This document shows, in pieces, positions 43,290 to 53,962 of a DNA stretch of 64,000 bases (position 1 is its first letter; each line of letters opens with the position of its first letter). The position numbers and the translations under genes were made by a program. Source of the DNA: Prochlorococcus marinus str. MIT 9201 (GTDB taxonomy: Bacteria; Cyanobacteriota; Cyanobacteriia; PCC-6307; Cyanobiaceae). The stretch covers positions 34,018-98,017 of the forward strand of contig NZ_JNAL01000015.1 in the NCBI RefSeq assembly GCF_000759955.1, in the 5' to 3' direction. The notes under the pieces are model-generated. The model was given only the letters and a program-made list of their open reading frames with translations, had not been told where the DNA came from and did not search any database.

Positions 43290-43949
43290 TTAATTTTTTC
43301 TTCTTGATTCTAGAACAGCAAGTACATCTCTCCACTCAACTCCTTTATGCATAAGGGCAACTTGCAGATGATAAATTAAATCAGCAGCTTCATTTGAGAT
43401 TGAATTCTTATTATTATCTTTGCAAGCCATTATAAATTCTGCAGATTCCTCTCCTATTTTTTTCAAAATTGTATTACTGCCTTTTGTTAATAAATGATTT
43501 GTGTAACTTTTTTCTGATGGATTTATTGATCTTTCGTTAATTGTATTGAATAATTCAGAACAAATATTTGAGAAGGGAGTTGTTTTTTTCTCTTTTTTAT
43601 CATTTTGATTAATTTGTATTTCGTTGAAAAAACAACTTTTTTCACCAGTGTGACATGCTCCAGAACCATTTTGTTCAATCAAAAGGATTAGTGCATCATT
43701 ATCGCAGTCGAATCTTATCTCTTTAAGTATTTGGGTACTTCCACTTGTAGCTCCTTTTCTCCAAATTTCTGATCTTGATCTACTCCAGTAATGAACGTTT
43801 TTGGTTTCAAGTGTCATTGTCAACGATTCTTTGTTCATCCAAGCAAGCATAAGAATTGATCCGTCAAGCCAATCTTGTGCTATTGCAGGGATTAATCCAT
43901 AATTATCAAAGCGTAGATCTTTTATCGAAAAATTAGTTGAATAAGTCAT
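43290..43949 (-). CDS. hisIE: Bifunctional HisIE (PR-AMP cyclohydrolase / PR-ATP pyrophosphohydrolase)
   Basis: Catalyses the second and third steps of histidine synthesis. HisI is residues 1-115 with SRSRSEIWRKGATSG, the metal-binding DCDNDALILLIEQNG and the CHTGEKSCF zinc Cys. HisE is residues 125-219 with SYTNHLL and KKIGEESAEFIMACKD and the NEAADLIYHLQVAL helix. It is upstream of the sigma factor but separated by 160 bp. hisG is 15 kb away. It is divergent from the QueD-like gene by 60 bp. Confidence 0.96.
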   Translation of the reverse strand: MTYSTNFSIKDLRFDNYGLIPAIAQDWLDGSILMLAWMNKESLTMTLETKNVHYWSRSRSEIWRKGATSGSTQILKEIRFDCDNDALILLIEQNGSGACHTGEKSCFFNEIQINQNDKKEKKTTPFSNICSELFNTINERSINPSEKSYTNHLLTKGSNTILKKIGEESAEFIMACKDNNKNSISNEAADLIYHLQVALMHKGVEWRDVLAVLESRRKN

Positions 43950-44009
43950 TATTTTCGTTATGTTAAATCCTACTCATTGTGTTTTATTAAAAATTATCCT
44001 AACAGTTAA

Positions 44010-44483
44010 TTGATGTATATTCATTCTTTGAAATTTTCATGCAGTAAAAGTTACGAGGATTTTCCCTGTTCACACAGGCAATGGCGCCATGAAGGCCACT
44101 GCAGATTTGTGCATGGATATTCAAGATCATTCACCTTTTGGTTCACTGCAAAAAAATTAGACTTAAATGGTTTTGTTGTGGATTTTTCAAGTTTAAGGCC
44201 TCTAGAAAATAAACTAAAGGAGCAATTTGATCATACTTTTTTAGTAAATAAAGATGACCCCTTGCTCAACCACTGGGAAAAATTACATGACTTAGATGCT
44301 TTGGATCTGAGAATTATGGATAATGTGGGAATGGAGTTCACTTCTGAATTGATTTGGAGATGGGCTAATGAATACTTGCAGGTCAAGGATGAGGGCAGAA
44401 CATGTTGCTGGAAAACAGAATCAAAAGAAAATAAATCTAATAAAGCAAGTTATGAGGAAATCCCTGATTGGTTCAAAGCTTAG
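44010..44483 (+). CDS. 6-carboxytetrahydropterin synthase (QueD) family protein, HGY variant
   Basis: A 157-residue PTPS/QueD-fold protein, probably acting on dihydroneopterin triphosphate from FolE. Active-site Cys31 and His22 are seen in FPCSHRQWRHEGHCRF, with His35 in VHGYSRSF. Most QueD/PTPS proteins have HGH here; in this one the third zinc ligand is Tyr37. The later DFSSLRPLENKLKEQFDHTFL (Asp-His) and a catalytic Glu (MEFTSELIWRWANEY) are intact. Similar HGY proteins occur in other bacteria, so it may be a subfamily with another zinc ligand. Queuosine precursor, folate bypass or other pterin synthesis cannot be told apart. Starting codons ATG 44010 and ATG 44013 are adjacent. Confidence 0.75.
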   Translation: MMYIHSLKFSCSKSYEDFPCSHRQWRHEGHCRFVHGYSRSFTFWFTAKKLDLNGFVVDFSSLRPLENKLKEQFDHTFLVNKDDPLLNHWEKLHDLDALDLRIMDNVGMEFTSELIWRWANEYLQVKDEGRTCCWKTESKENKSNKASYEEIPDWFKA

Positions 44484-44532
44484 ATTAAAGTTCTTAAATT
44501 TCAAGTCATATAGAATTCTTTAATTAAGATCT

Positions 44533-47118
44533 TTAATTAACAATTATCTCTCCATTAACCAGATAAATATTAATTTCGTCTTTATTAAGGTAATGATTAT
44601 TCAATATATTATTTGAAATTTTTGTCTCAATCTGTTTTTGAATAATTCTTTTTAAAGGCCTTGCACCATAGGCATGATCGAAACTGTTCTTGACAAGTTG
44701 GTTAATTGCCTCATCCGTAATTTTGAATTTTAAGTTTTTTTTGTTAATTCTTTTTTCTAAATTTTGAAGCTGGATTTTTGCAATTTCTTTTATGTCGTTT
44801 AATCCTAAATTATTAAAAATAACTATTTCATCAAGTCGATTTAAAAACTCAGGCTTGAAAAATTTTTTAAGTTCATTATTAGCAACTTTTTTAATTTCAT
44901 TTGTATCTTCTTTTCTAACTGATAAATCATTTATTGATTGACTTCCTAAGTTACTTGTGAGAACAATGATTGAATTTTTGAAATTGATTGTACGACCCTG
45001 ACCATCAGTAATAATTCCATCATCAAGAACCTGTAAAAGAATATCTAAAATATCTTTGTGTGCTTTTTCTATTTCATCTAGAAGTATCAACGAATAAGGA
45101 TTTTTCCGCACTGCTTCAGTTAATTGACCGCCTGATTCGAAACCTAAATATCCAGGTGGCGCTCCTATAATTTTGCTTACTGAATGCTTTTCCATATATT
45201 CAGACATATCCAGTCTCGTAATTGAAGAATTTGAATCGAATATAATTTTGGCGGTTACTTTACTCAGCTCTGTTTTTCCAACACCAGTTGGACCTAAGAA
45301 GAGGAAACTGGCTAAAGGCTTGCTTGGATCATTTAGACCAGTCCTTGATCTCTTAATGGAATCTGCAACAGCCCTAATTGCACTATCTTGACCAATAATT
45401 TTTTCTTTAAGGATTGACTCGAGGCTCAAAAGTTTATCTTTTTCTGACTGGTTTAAGTTCTGTACTGGAATAGAGGTCCACTTTGAGACAACTTCTGCAA
45501 TATCATCACAAGTCACCTCCTGCCTTAAAAGACTCGTCTCACCGTTTTTGTAAGAACTAGCTAGACGCTCACTTTTTTCTCTCAATTTTTTTTGTAAAGA
45601 ATTTAAAGTTCCAAATTCTAATTCTGCTGCTTTATTGAGGTCGAAACTCCTTTTGGCTTGATCTATTTGCAATTGAACAGATTCAATTTCTTCTTTTATG
45701 GTGCTAATCTCATCAATTTCATCTTTTTCTTTTTTCCATTTATCGCCTAATTCTGCTTGTTTATCTTTAAGGGATATAAGTTCATTATTGATTTTTTTTA
45801 ATCTTTCTAAAGAAAAATCATCTATTTCTCTTTTTAAAGATAATTTTTCCATCTCAAACTGCAGAACTTTTCTATCAATTTCATCAATTTCTTCAGGTTT
45901 GGAAGTGATGACCATATTTAATCTTGAGGCTGCTTCGTCGATTAGATCTATTGCTTTATCAGGAAGAAATCTATCGTTAATATATCTTTCGCTAAGGGTT
46001 GCAGCTGCAACTAAAGCATTATCAGAAATTCTCACACTATGATGAACTTCGTATCTTTCTCTCAATCCTCTTAATATTGATACAGTGTCATCTATTGAAG
46101 GAGCATCAATTTTTATTTTCTGAAATCTTCGTTCTAAAGCAGGATCTTTTTCTATATTTTGTTTATGTTCAATAATAGTTGTAGCACCAATACATCTAAG
46201 TTCTCCTCTAGCAAGCATTGGTTTTAATAGGTTGCTCGCATCTAAAGAACCTCCGCTAGCACCAGCTCCAACAACTGTGTGAATTTCATCAATAAAAAGA
46301 ATGATTTTACCGTCTGATTCTTTAACCTTCTTCAGGACATTTTTTATTCTTTCTTCAAATTCTCCACGATATTTTGCCCCAGCGATAAGAGAACCCATAT
46401 CTAATGAAATTAGTTGCCTATCTTGTAGGGCAGAAGGTACATCGCCATTAATAATTCTTTGAGCCAACCCTTCAACAATAGCCGTTTTACCAACCCCAGG
46501 TTCTCCAATAAGAACAGGATTATTTTTTGTTCTTCTACTCAATATTTGAATTGTTCTTCTAATCTCTTCATCCCTACCAATAACTGGGTCTAAAATTCCA
46601 TCTCGTGCAGATTGGGTTAGATCAATACCATATTTTCCCAAAGACTCACTAGAAGTATCAAATTCGTTTTTTACTGCTGGATCTGACTTCATTTTCTTTA
46701 TAGTTTCAAGAAATTCTGGAATGCCTTTTTGATTTAAAATTTGAAATCCATATTTATTATCATAAGTGAAACCGTAAACTAAGTGTTCTGTTGATATCAC
46801 TACATCATTTAAAGTATTTTTTATATCATTTGCTTTTAAAAATATTTTGTGAAGAGTATCACCGATATATAAATTATCTTGTTTATCTTTCATTTTTGCC
46901 TTCAAATTTAATGAAGACATTATTTCTTTCTCAATCTCTTTGATGTTTACATTATTATTTTTTAAGATTTTTTTTGTAAGATTATCTTTTTTTATAAGAG
47001 CTAAAAATAAATTGTCAGAGTCTACGTTTTGTTGATGATTTTTATAAGCAATTTCTTTGGCCAAAATAAAACAGTTCCAAGCAGAATTTGAAAATTCGCT
47101 TGGAACTATTTTCATCAA
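44533..47118 (-). CDS. clpB2: ClpB-type disaggregase, ClpB2
   Basis: An 861-residue Hsp100 ATPase that rescues aggregated proteins with DnaK. Two AAA domains have Walker [10 protein letters not shown] and GPTGVGKTE, each followed by a Walker B ([15 protein letters not shown]). The middle coiled-coil domain (about 400-525) has [20 protein letters not shown], which distinguishes ClpB from ClpA/ClpC. The N-domain (1-140) is divergent, as in the ClpB2 paralogue of cyanobacteria, so I call ClpB2 rather than the heat-inducible ClpB1. It lies 57 bp after petE on the same strand and converges on the QueD-like gene. Confidence 0.9.
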   Translation of the reverse strand: MMKIVPSEFSNSAWNCFILAKEIAYKNHQQNVDSDNLFLALIKKDNLTKKILKNNNVNIKEIEKEIMSSLNLKAKMKDKQDNLYIGDTLHKIFLKANDIKNTLNDVVISTEHLVYGFTYDNKYGFQILNQKGIPEFLETIKKMKSDPAVKNEFDTSSESLGKYGIDLTQSARDGILDPVIGRDEEIRRTIQILSRRTKNNPVLIGEPGVGKTAIVEGLAQRIINGDVPSALQDRQLISLDMGSLIAGAKYRGEFEERIKNVLKKVKESDGKIILFIDEIHTVVGAGASGGSLDASNLLKPMLARGELRCIGATTIIEHKQNIEKDPALERRFQKIKIDAPSIDDTVSILRGLRERYEVHHSVRISDNALVAAATLSERYINDRFLPDKAIDLIDEAASRLNMVITSKPEEIDEIDRKVLQFEMEKLSLKREIDDFSLERLKKINNELISLKDKQAELGDKWKKEKDEIDEISTIKEEIESVQLQIDQAKRSFDLNKAAELEFGTLNSLQKKLREKSERLASSYKNGETSLLRQEVTCDDIAEVVSKWTSIPVQNLNQSEKDKLLSLESILKEKIIGQDSAIRAVADSIKRSRTGLNDPSKPLASFLFLGPTGVGKTELSKVTAKIIFDSNSSITRLDMSEYMEKHSVSKIIGAPPGYLGFESGGQLTEAVRKNPYSLILLDEIEKAHKDILDILLQVLDDGIITDGQGRTINFKNSIIVLTSNLGSQSINDLSVRKEDTNEIKKVANNELKKFFKPEFLNRLDEIVIFNNLGLNDIKEIAKIQLQNLEKRINKKNLKFKITDEAINQLVKNSFDHAYGARPLKRIIQKQIETKISNNILNNHYLNKDEINIYLVNGEIIVN

Positions 47119-47175
47119 AATATAATTATGATTGTGGTAAGTATTTAGTAAAAATGAACTTAATTATTAAAAGAT

Positions 47176-47526
47176 TTATTCAACAATAACTTTACCTACC
47201 ATTCCAGCTCCTCTGTGAGGCTCGCAATAATAATCATAAGTTCCTGCAGTGTCAAATGTTTCTTCCCAAGACTCTCCTGGAGCAAAAGCTAGATCTGCAT
47301 GACTTAATTCCTCCTGTCCATCAAAAACTGCATTGTGTGGAGCTAATTTATTATTGACGAATTTAACTGTGTCACCAGCACTAATAGTTACTGTACTTGG
47401 TTCAAATGCAAGCATTCCAGCATCTGTACCAAGTTTTACTTCAACAGTCTTAGCTGAAACTGATGAAATTCCTAGACCTAGAGTTAAAACTATTGCGAAT
47501 AACCCTGCAAAGATTGAACGAAACAT
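47176..47526 (-). CDS. petE: Plastocyanin
   Basis: A 116-residue lumenal copper protein that carries electrons from cytochrome b6f to photosystem I. A signal peptide ([25 protein letters not shown]) precedes the mature part. The copper ligands His (APHNAVF), Cys (YDYYCEPH), His and Met (GAGMVG) are all visible. Plastocyanin is the normal PSI donor in open-ocean Prochlorococcus. The gene is 58 bp from the epimerase gene and separate from hemE; its 57-bp upstream region contains a TAATAT element on the minus strand. Confidence 0.97.
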   Translation of the reverse strand: MFRSIFAGLFAIVLTLGLGISSVSAKTVEVKLGTDAGMLAFEPSTVTISAGDTVKFVNNKLAPHNAVFDGQEELSHADLAFAPGESWEETFDTAGTYDYYCEPHRGAGMVGKVIVE

Positions 47527-47583
47527 AATTAAAATTTACTTATACATATATTACAAGGCTTTGGGAGCCGAACTGTGAGAATT

Positions 47584-48567
47584 TTAATTGTTATTACAGC
47601 TTGGTAACTTAGATAACCTTAAAATATCATTCAGTGACTTAGCATAACTTTTAAGTTTGAAAGTCTCAGGATTAGTGATAGGGACATGATTAAAGTCATA
47701 TTTCTTGATACTGAAGCTATCCCAAGCGGTGGTTTGTATAGGAAGAATTCTTAATAATATTTTTAGAATTTTTTTTGTGAGGGGTATAGCAAAATATCTC
47801 CTCATGTTGTTTCTTTTTAAAAGTGTAATTATGGCATAATCAATTGAAATAAATTTCTGACCTAGGACAAATTTTCTAAAGCCTTTGTATTGCTCTTCTT
47901 TATGATGCTTAATTAGAAACCCACAAATTTGAGCGATATCATTTGCGTGTATAAAGTGAAATTTAGAATCGAGTTTTAAAAATCTTGCTAACCAAAGCCA
48001 TTTCCCTATTTCTCTCAATCCGCTAGTTAAATAACTTACAGGATATTTACTTTTTTTTCCAAGATTTCCTCCAAAAACTAAGGTAGGGAAAACAGCGAAA
48101 GTTTTTTCTGCAAATGAGCTTTCTCTAAGTCTCTGGAAACATTCATATTTTGTTTGAATGTACTCTGTTCCATAAATCAATGATTCCCTCATTAATTCTG
48201 TTTGGGTATCAAGAATGCTAGCTGTTGAAAAATAAATAATCTTATCTAACTTTTCTATATCAACCATTTCAAGTAATTCTTCAAAAGCTTTAATATTTAC
48301 TTCATAGGCTCTTCTAGGATCTCCCCATGCTGTAGCAGTATGTATTAGGTAATTAATTTGACTAATTTCCTTTTTATAACTTTTTGATTCCCTAATATCG
48401 CACACTAGTAACTTGACTTTTTTATTTTCTTGAATAGAAATTGGCAACTTACTTTTGTCTCTTACCATGAGATAAAGCCTGAAGTTTGTGTTTTTTAAAA
48501 ACCAATCAACTAAATATTGGCCAACACATCCATTCGCACCTGTGATTAATAAGTTTTTAAATGCCAA
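47584..48567 (-). CDS. NAD-dependent epimerase/dehydratase-like (extended SDR)
   Basis: A 327-residue extended SDR: TGANGCVGQYLVDWFL for NAD, DIRE and HTATAW, a catalytic Ser-Tyr-Lys arrangement with IYFSTASI and YIQTKYE. The C-terminal half is basic and may contact the membrane. It resembles sugar-nucleotide epimerases/reductases, but the substrate is unknown. It begins 8 bp after the hemE stop and ends 57 bp before petE. The association between hemE and an SDR is common in marine picocyanobacteria and may be a cotranscription only. Confidence 0.85.
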   Translation of the reverse strand: MAFKNLLITGANGCVGQYLVDWFLKNTNFRLYLMVRDKSKLPISIQENKKVKLLVCDIRESKSYKKEISQINYLIHTATAWGDPRRAYEVNIKAFEELLEMVDIEKLDKIIYFSTASILDTQTELMRESLIYGTEYIQTKYECFQRLRESSFAEKTFAVFPTLVFGGNLGKKSKYPVSYLTSGLREIGKWLWLARFLKLDSKFHFIHANDIAQICGFLIKHHKEEQYKGFRKFVLGQKFISIDYAIITLLKRNNMRRYFAIPLTKKILKILLRILPIQTTAWDSFSIKKYDFNHVPITNPETFKLKSYAKSLNDILRLSKLPSCNNN

Positions 48568-48575
48568 AACTTTGA

Positions 48576-49616
48576 CTAATAAGTGAGTTTTTTTCCATGT
48601 TCAAAAAATGTTTGAGCATTTTCTTCTGGAGTCCCAGGTAAAATCCCATGACCCAAATTAAGAATATATTTCCTGTCTTTAATCTTATTGAAAGTATTAT
48701 CTATCCTTTCTTTTATTGATGCTTTGTTTCCGAATAAAACGCCAGGGTCAACATTACCTTGAATTCCTATCCCACTAGGGATTCTTTTACAAGCTTCTTC
48801 AATATCTACAGTCCAATCTAATGAGATTATATCTACTCCAGTTTTTGCCATTCTTTCTATGACTCCAGCACTTCCTGAAATGTAAAGAATTACTGGTGTT
48901 TCTGGGTATTCAGCTTTTACAATTTCAACAACTTTTTTTTGATAAGGCCCAGCAAAGATATCGTAGTCTTGTGGGCTTAGTTGGCCTGCCCATGAATCAA
49001 AAATTTGTACTACTTGTGCTCCAGATTTTATTTGATATTTAAGATATTCACCAATAGATTTTGCAAAATGATCAAGCAGTTTATGAAGTAAATCTGGTTC
49101 TTTAAAAGCCATTGCTTTTATTAAAGAATAATTTTTACTGCTTTTACCTTCAACTACATATGCAGCAAGAGTCCAAGGTGCTCCAACAAAACCTAAAACT
49201 GTTGCTTCATCATTCACATTTTTTTTTAGTGAAGAAAGCACTTGCCCAACAAAACTTAAACTTTCACTTGGATTTAATTCTCTTAAATTTTTTATCTGGT
49301 TAAGAGTTCTTATTGGGTCCTCAATTATTGGACCTTTACTTTCTATTATTTCAAAATTTATGCCCATCCCTGGAAGAGGTGTGAGAATATCTGAAAAAAG
49401 GATCACACCATCTGGTTTGAAAGCATGAAAAGGCTGCATTGAAATCTCATAAGATAGTTCTGGATTCTCAGACCTCTCTCTAAAGCTTGGGTAACGCTCC
49501 CTTAAATCTCTATAGATTTTCATATATCTTCCTGCTTGCCTCATCATCCATACTGGAGGCCTATTTACTTTTTTACCTAATGCGGCAGAAAGTAGTAGCG
49601 GTAAATTTTCACCCAT
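48576..49616 (-). CDS. hemE: Uroporphyrinogen III decarboxylase
   Basis: Removes the four acetate carboxyls of uroporphyrinogen III to give coproporphyrinogen III, shared by heme and chlorophyll synthesis. The 346 residues start with [12 protein letters not shown] (substrate Arg) and include [12 protein letters not shown] with the catalytic Asp, [12 protein letters not shown] and [13 protein letters not shown]. No cofactor is needed. It is followed 8 bp later by the SDR gene. A TATAAT on the minus strand lies 91 bp upstream, inside a repeated TTCATATAA. Confidence 0.96.
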   Translation of the reverse strand: MGENLPLLLSAALGKKVNRPPVWMMRQAGRYMKIYRDLRERYPSFRERSENPELSYEISMQPFHAFKPDGVILFSDILTPLPGMGINFEIIESKGPIIEDPIRTLNQIKNLRELNPSESLSFVGQVLSSLKKNVNDEATVLGFVGAPWTLAAYVVEGKSSKNYSLIKAMAFKEPDLLHKLLDHFAKSIGEYLKYQIKSGAQVVQIFDSWAGQLSPQDYDIFAGPYQKKVVEIVKAEYPETPVILYISGSAGVIERMAKTGVDIISLDWTVDIEEACKRIPSGIGIQGNVDPGVLFGNKASIKERIDNTFNKIKDRKYILNLGHGILPGTPEENAQTFFEHGKKLTY

Positions 49617-49695
49617 TTTTCAATTAAATATGTTTAAAAAAAATTTTTTAAAATTCCAACTTAAAAATCTTACAATGTAAAGCAGATCAAAAGCG

Positions 49696-49716
49696 TTATA
49701 TGAACAATTATATGAA
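49696..49716 (-). promoter_or_regulatory. hemE -10 TATAAT within a TTCATATAA duplication
   Basis: On the minus strand TTCATATAA occurs at 49716-49708 and 49704-49696 (12-bp period), and the first copy extends to TATAAT at 49712-49707. Transcription could start near 49700, giving an 80-nt leader that includes the TTTAAAAAA/TTTTTTAAA dyad (49633-49652). Confidence 0.4.
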
Positions 49717-49738
49717 GAACTAAGTTAAATGAGACTTC

Positions 49739-52003
49739 TTATTTTTTTGATTGATGTTTGAAGATACTTACGCTTAATGGGGGCAAAGCAAGTTCTAGAG
49801 CATTTTGATAATCATGAATATTGTAATTTATAGTTTCTTTGCCTCCCATATTTCCTTTATTACTGCCTCCATATTTAGATCCATCCGAATTAAATATCTC
49901 CTTGTAGAATCCTTCTACGGGAACACCCACTTTATATGAACCATGAGTATTAGGTGTAAAGTTGGCAACTACAACAAGCCACTCATTGGTATCGTTTTCT
50001 CTTCTCATAAAACTTATTACCGAATTAGATTTATCATTACAATCAATCCATTGAAATCCATAAGGATCAAAGTCGTTTTTCCATAACGCAGGTTCATTTT
50101 TATAAAGTGCATTTAGGTCATCAATCAAGTTTCTAATACCTTTATGAGGTTCAAATTCTAGTAACTCCCATTGCAGATCGTCCCAAACATTCCATTCTTG
50201 TCTTTGTCCAAATTCCATTCCCATAAATATCGTTTTTTTACCAGGGTGGGTCCACATATAAGTTAATAAAGCTCGAGTATTTGCATATTTCTTCCAGTCA
50301 TCACCAGGCATTTTATGCAAAAGATGACTTTTCCCATGGACAACCTCATCATGACTAAGAGCAAGCATAAAGTTCTCTGTATAGTTATATGTTATTGAGA
50401 AAGTTACACTGTTTTGATGGAATTGCCTAAACCAAGGATCTATCTCAAAATAATCGAGCATATCGTGCATCCATCCCATATTCCATTTCAAATTAAATCC
50501 TAAACCTCCCATGTCAGTTGGTTTGGTTACCATTGGCCAAGTTGTTGATTCTTCAGCGATAGAAAGTGCACCTGGGAAATATTGGAAGAGTATATGATTA
50601 GCCTGTTGAAGAAATTTAACGGCTTCAATATTTTCGTTCCCACCATTTTCGTTGGGTATCCATTCTCCGTCTGGGCGAAGATAATCTCTGTAAAGCATTG
50701 AAGCTACAGCATCTACTCTTATGCCATCAATATGAAACTCTTCAAACCAATAAACGAGGTTGGCTACTAAAAAATTTCTTACTTCGTTTCTGCTGTAATT
50801 AAATATTAAGGTTCCCCATTCTTTATGTTCCCCTATGCGTGAATCTCCATGTTCATAAAGATGACAACCATCAAAAAATGCTAAACCATGCTTATCCTTT
50901 GGAAAATGACCAGGTACCCAATCAAGAATTACTCCAATTCCCTCTTCATGACATGTATTGACAAACTCTCTAAATTCATTTGGGGTACCAAATCTACTTG
51001 TTGGTGCATACCAACCTGTAACCTGGTATCCCCATGAACCATCGAAAGGATGTTCAGATATTGGCATTAGTTCAATATGAGTAAATCCTCTCTCTTTTAC
51101 GTAAGGGATGAGTTTTTCGGTTAATTCTGGATAAGTTAATAATCTTGTTCCAGGTTTTAAATCGGCCGCAGGAACTGGATCTCTTGGTTCACCATTTTCT
51201 TCAAGATATTTATTATCTGTTGATTCATGGAGCCAGCTTCCTAAATGCATTTCATAAACTGAAATAGGCTTGTTAATTTGACTAGAAGAATCTCTATTTG
51301 AAATCCAAGAACTATCATTCCAATTAAAGTTTTTCAATTTTGAAACTATTGAACCATTTTGAGGTCTTATTTCATGAAGGAAACCATATGGATCAGCTTT
51401 CTCATAAATATGACCTTGTTGTGTTCTTATTTCGTATTTATATGTGTCTCCCTCTTGCATTGTTGGCATGAATAGTTCCCAAATCCCCCCTAATCTTTTT
51501 TGCATTGGATGATGTCTTCCATCCCAAGAATTTATATCTCCAATTATCGAGATTGATTTCGCATTTGGAGCCCAAATGCAAAACATGACCCCTTTTTGAT
51601 TCTTTTCTTCAATGAGATGTGCTCCCATTTTTTTCCAAATATGATGATGATTACCTTCTGCAAAAAGATGCCTATCAACTTCTCCCATCCACTCTTCTCT
51701 AAATGACCAAGGATCATGTTGTGTATGTGTGATTCCTCCTCGTGAAATATTTATTTCGTAATCAGAATTTGGATTTTCAGGGAGGATTGCTTCAAAAAGC
51801 CATTTGTGGTTAATGATTTCCGCCTTGTAGGTATTATTTTTAAAATTTATTTTAACTTCGTCGGCTTCAGGCATCCATACCCTTATTACCCATTGCTCTT
51901 CATAAAAATGAGGACCTAATATTTTTAATGGATTATCATTGCAACAATTTTCTAGGTTGATAGCTTCTGATTTAATCCAGTCTGCTTGAATTGTCTCGAT
52001 CAT
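49739..52003 (-). CDS. glgB: 1,4-alpha-glucan branching enzyme (glycogen)
   Basis: GH13 enzyme making the alpha-1,6 branches of glycogen, the night-time carbon store. At 754 residues it carries two N-terminal carbohydrate/early-set domains (about 1-130 and 130-230), then the catalytic barrel with region I ([12 protein letters not shown]), nucleophile Asp ([10 protein letters not shown]), acid Glu (IAEESTTW) and [12 protein letters not shown], and a C-terminal beta domain. It lies 122 bp after hemE in genome order and 52 bp before the hydrolase gene. The sequence is full length and intact. Confidence 0.97.
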   Translation of the reverse strand: MIETIQADWIKSEAINLENCCNDNPLKILGPHFYEEQWVIRVWMPEADEVKINFKNNTYKAEIINHKWLFEAILPENPNSDYEINISRGGITHTQHDPWSFREEWMGEVDRHLFAEGNHHHIWKKMGAHLIEEKNQKGVMFCIWAPNAKSISIIGDINSWDGRHHPMQKRLGGIWELFMPTMQEGDTYKYEIRTQQGHIYEKADPYGFLHEIRPQNGSIVSKLKNFNWNDSSWISNRDSSSQINKPISVYEMHLGSWLHESTDNKYLEENGEPRDPVPAADLKPGTRLLTYPELTEKLIPYVKERGFTHIELMPISEHPFDGSWGYQVTGWYAPTSRFGTPNEFREFVNTCHEEGIGVILDWVPGHFPKDKHGLAFFDGCHLYEHGDSRIGEHKEWGTLIFNYSRNEVRNFLVANLVYWFEEFHIDGIRVDAVASMLYRDYLRPDGEWIPNENGGNENIEAVKFLQQANHILFQYFPGALSIAEESTTWPMVTKPTDMGGLGFNLKWNMGWMHDMLDYFEIDPWFRQFHQNSVTFSITYNYTENFMLALSHDEVVHGKSHLLHKMPGDDWKKYANTRALLTYMWTHPGKKTIFMGMEFGQRQEWNVWDDLQWELLEFEPHKGIRNLIDDLNALYKNEPALWKNDFDPYGFQWIDCNDKSNSVISFMRRENDTNEWLVVVANFTPNTHGSYKVGVPVEGFYKEIFNSDGSKYGGSNKGNMGGKETINYNIHDYQNALELALPPLSVSIFKHQSKK

Positions 52004-52055
52004 GACTGGTAGATATTAAGGATTTATAATATCAAATGATTAACCAAAAAAATAA

Positions 52056-53636
52056 TTATTTATAAAAAAAAGGAGTCATTTTCATAAATGTTTTATTAAG
52101 GCTAAAACTTAGAGTAATAATTCTATGATTTGCTGAGGGTGCTCCAACATTTTCCTCCCCAAATCCAGGATTAACTCCAATAGCAGGATAAGCTGCTGCA
52201 GATATAGATAAGCGAAGCTTGCTATCTTTAATCAAACAAATATTTGTTGGCTGCATTGTGATTTGATAAATGCATTCTTGATTTATTTTGGAGTTCTTAA
52301 TCCTTAAGAAGCCAGTTGAAAATTGATTAATCTTTCTATTATCTTTTTCAACTAGAGATAAAGCAAGGCAGATATCGAAATTTGGCTGATCACTTTTTAC
52401 CGGGATTTCTAATAATGGAACTCCTTTTAAATATTGATCTTCTTCGAAAGAATTAGTTTGAAAAACGCCTACATCTAGGCGTTTATCAATAACACTTCTG
52501 TTAAACATTCCTGGATTTGGACCTAAATGACCACCGTCAGAGGGAGTAGGTCTCCATGGGTCATTAACAATTGTGAACCATCCTGAGCCTTTTGAATTTA
52601 TGGTCAGACTTCCATCTTCAACATCTACATTTGCGGTGCCATTGCTTTTGAGCCCAAAAATAAATTCAGGGTGAAATTTATTGTCTAATTCTTCCCATTT
52701 ATTTAATGAAATATTCCATATTTTTTTCTCAACTTTTAAATTCTTAGAACTAAAAATTTCATCTGATTTTAAATGTTTATCAAAAAATTTTAACAAAGAT
52801 TCTTGTGATCCCTCCCACCAATTAAGATGCGTCGCATTACCAATAATAATCTCTGGATTTCCGCCAGCCTCTTTAGATTTTTTATAAAGATCAAAGGCAC
52901 CTTTTAAATGTGGATCCCAAAGTCCTCCAATAATTAACATAGGTTGTTTCATCCATGTTGGAATTGGTTTAAATTCTTCAAAAAGGCAAGCATTATTTAA
53001 ATTTTTAAGCCATTTCAAAACGAAGCTATTAGGATCATATTTTTTTAAAATATCAATTCCCTCCCGTAAATAACTCTTATTTTCTAAGGCTAATCTTATC
53101 TTTTTCCACTCAAATAAATTATTTTCTCTTTTCATTTTTAGTGCTGCAATTTGCAGTCCCCATGTAATATTGTTATGCCACCAATATGCTCCTCCATCTG
53201 AGCACCAATGATCCTTAATATTCATCCCAGTCATTGCTGGCGATAAGCAATCGGGGGGCTTTGATTTTAATTCACCAGTAAGTTGAGTAAATCCTTGATA
53301 GGAAAAACCATATAACCCAAGTTTCCCATTGCATTCTTTTAAAGACCTTACCCATTCATGTGTTTCTGAAGTATCGCAAGCTTCTTGAGAAAAACCATTA
53401 AAAACTCCTTCAGAAGAACCCATACCTCTGACATCTTGAATTATTACCATATACCCCTTGGAAGCCCACCATTCAGGATGAGAATAGGTAATAGTTGATG
53501 CTATTTCTCTGCCATAAGGTTGCCTCATTAATAATGCAGGCCAAGGTCCATTACTATTAGGCAACCAAATCCTTGATATAAGTTTTACTCCATCTCTAAG
53601 TATTAGAGACTTGTCAAACCATCTTGAACCAGACAT
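52056..53636 (-). CDS. CocE/NonD-type alpha/beta hydrolase
   Basis: A 526-residue Xaa-Pro-dipeptidyl-peptidase-family hydrolase (PF02129 plus PF08530-like C-terminal jelly roll). The nucleophile lies in GLYGFSYQGFTQL (Ser of GxSxxG), the Asp in WDPHLKG and the His in GNATHLNWW. Members cleave esters or N-acyl/peptide bonds; several Prochlorococcus genomes have one. The substrate is unknown. No signal peptide is visible, so it is probably cytosolic. It is upstream of glgB and 7 bp after a small secreted-protein gene. Confidence 0.85.
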   Translation of the reverse strand: MSGSRWFDKSLILRDGVKLISRIWLPNSNGPWPALLMRQPYGREIASTITYSHPEWWASKGYMVIIQDVRGMGSSEGVFNGFSQEACDTSETHEWVRSLKECNGKLGLYGFSYQGFTQLTGELKSKPPDCLSPAMTGMNIKDHWCSDGGAYWWHNNITWGLQIAALKMKRENNLFEWKKIRLALENKSYLREGIDILKKYDPNSFVLKWLKNLNNACLFEEFKPIPTWMKQPMLIIGGLWDPHLKGAFDLYKKSKEAGGNPEIIIGNATHLNWWEGSQESLLKFFDKHLKSDEIFSSKNLKVEKKIWNISLNKWEELDNKFHPEFIFGLKSNGTANVDVEDGSLTINSKGSGWFTIVNDPWRPTPSDGGHLGPNPGMFNRSVIDKRLDVGVFQTNSFEEDQYLKGVPLLEIPVKSDQPNFDICLALSLVEKDNRKINQFSTGFLRIKNSKINQECIYQITMQPTNICLIKDSKLRLSISAAAYPAIGVNPGFGEENVGAPSANHRIITLSFSLNKTFMKMTPFFYK

Positions 53637-53643
53637 TTAGGCT

Positions 53644-53910
53644 TTAAATAATTTCTGGACAGTGCAGCCCAATTACGTAAATAGAAAAGATCTCTGCGTT
53701 AACGGGAGATAACTTTTTTTTGTTTGATACATACTCTATAGCTTTATCTGAACTAGCTGAAATGCCTTTTGAATTAAAATCTCTAAACTTATTACATAAA
53801 CTCTTAGCTTCGCTTGGATTCTTTTTTACACTTTCTAATAAGTTAGACTGACTAAAAACAGGGTATAAAGAGTTTGAAAACAAAAATAACAAAAATAAAA
53901 AAGGTTTCAT
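53644..53910 (-). CDS. Small exported protein, two Cys, unknown function
   Basis: An 88-residue protein with a clear signal peptide (MKPFLFLLFLFSNSLYPVFS, cut near SQS) and a ~68-residue mature part with two Cys (SLCNKF and GLHCPEII) that could form one disulfide. I do not recognise the family. It lies 7 bp upstream of the CocE-type hydrolase gene and 52 bp after the HhH-like gene on the same strand, so cotranscription with the hydrolase is likely. Mature domain looks mostly helical. Confidence 0.7.
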   Translation of the reverse strand: MKPFLFLLFLFSNSLYPVFSQSNLLESVKKNPSEAKSLCNKFRDFNSKGISASSDKAIEYVSNKKKLSPVNAEIFSIYVIGLHCPEII

Positions 53911-53962
53911 TATTACTTACTTTTTCTAAATTGTACATTAAAAAATTTTTTTAACCAAGATT

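Noticed and set aside
44505..44545. TCTTTAATTAA direct/inverted repeat between the QueD-like gene and clpB2 as a bidirectional terminator
   Set aside because: TTAATTAA-GATCT-TTAATTAA has no G-C in the arms and no U tail; too weak to call.
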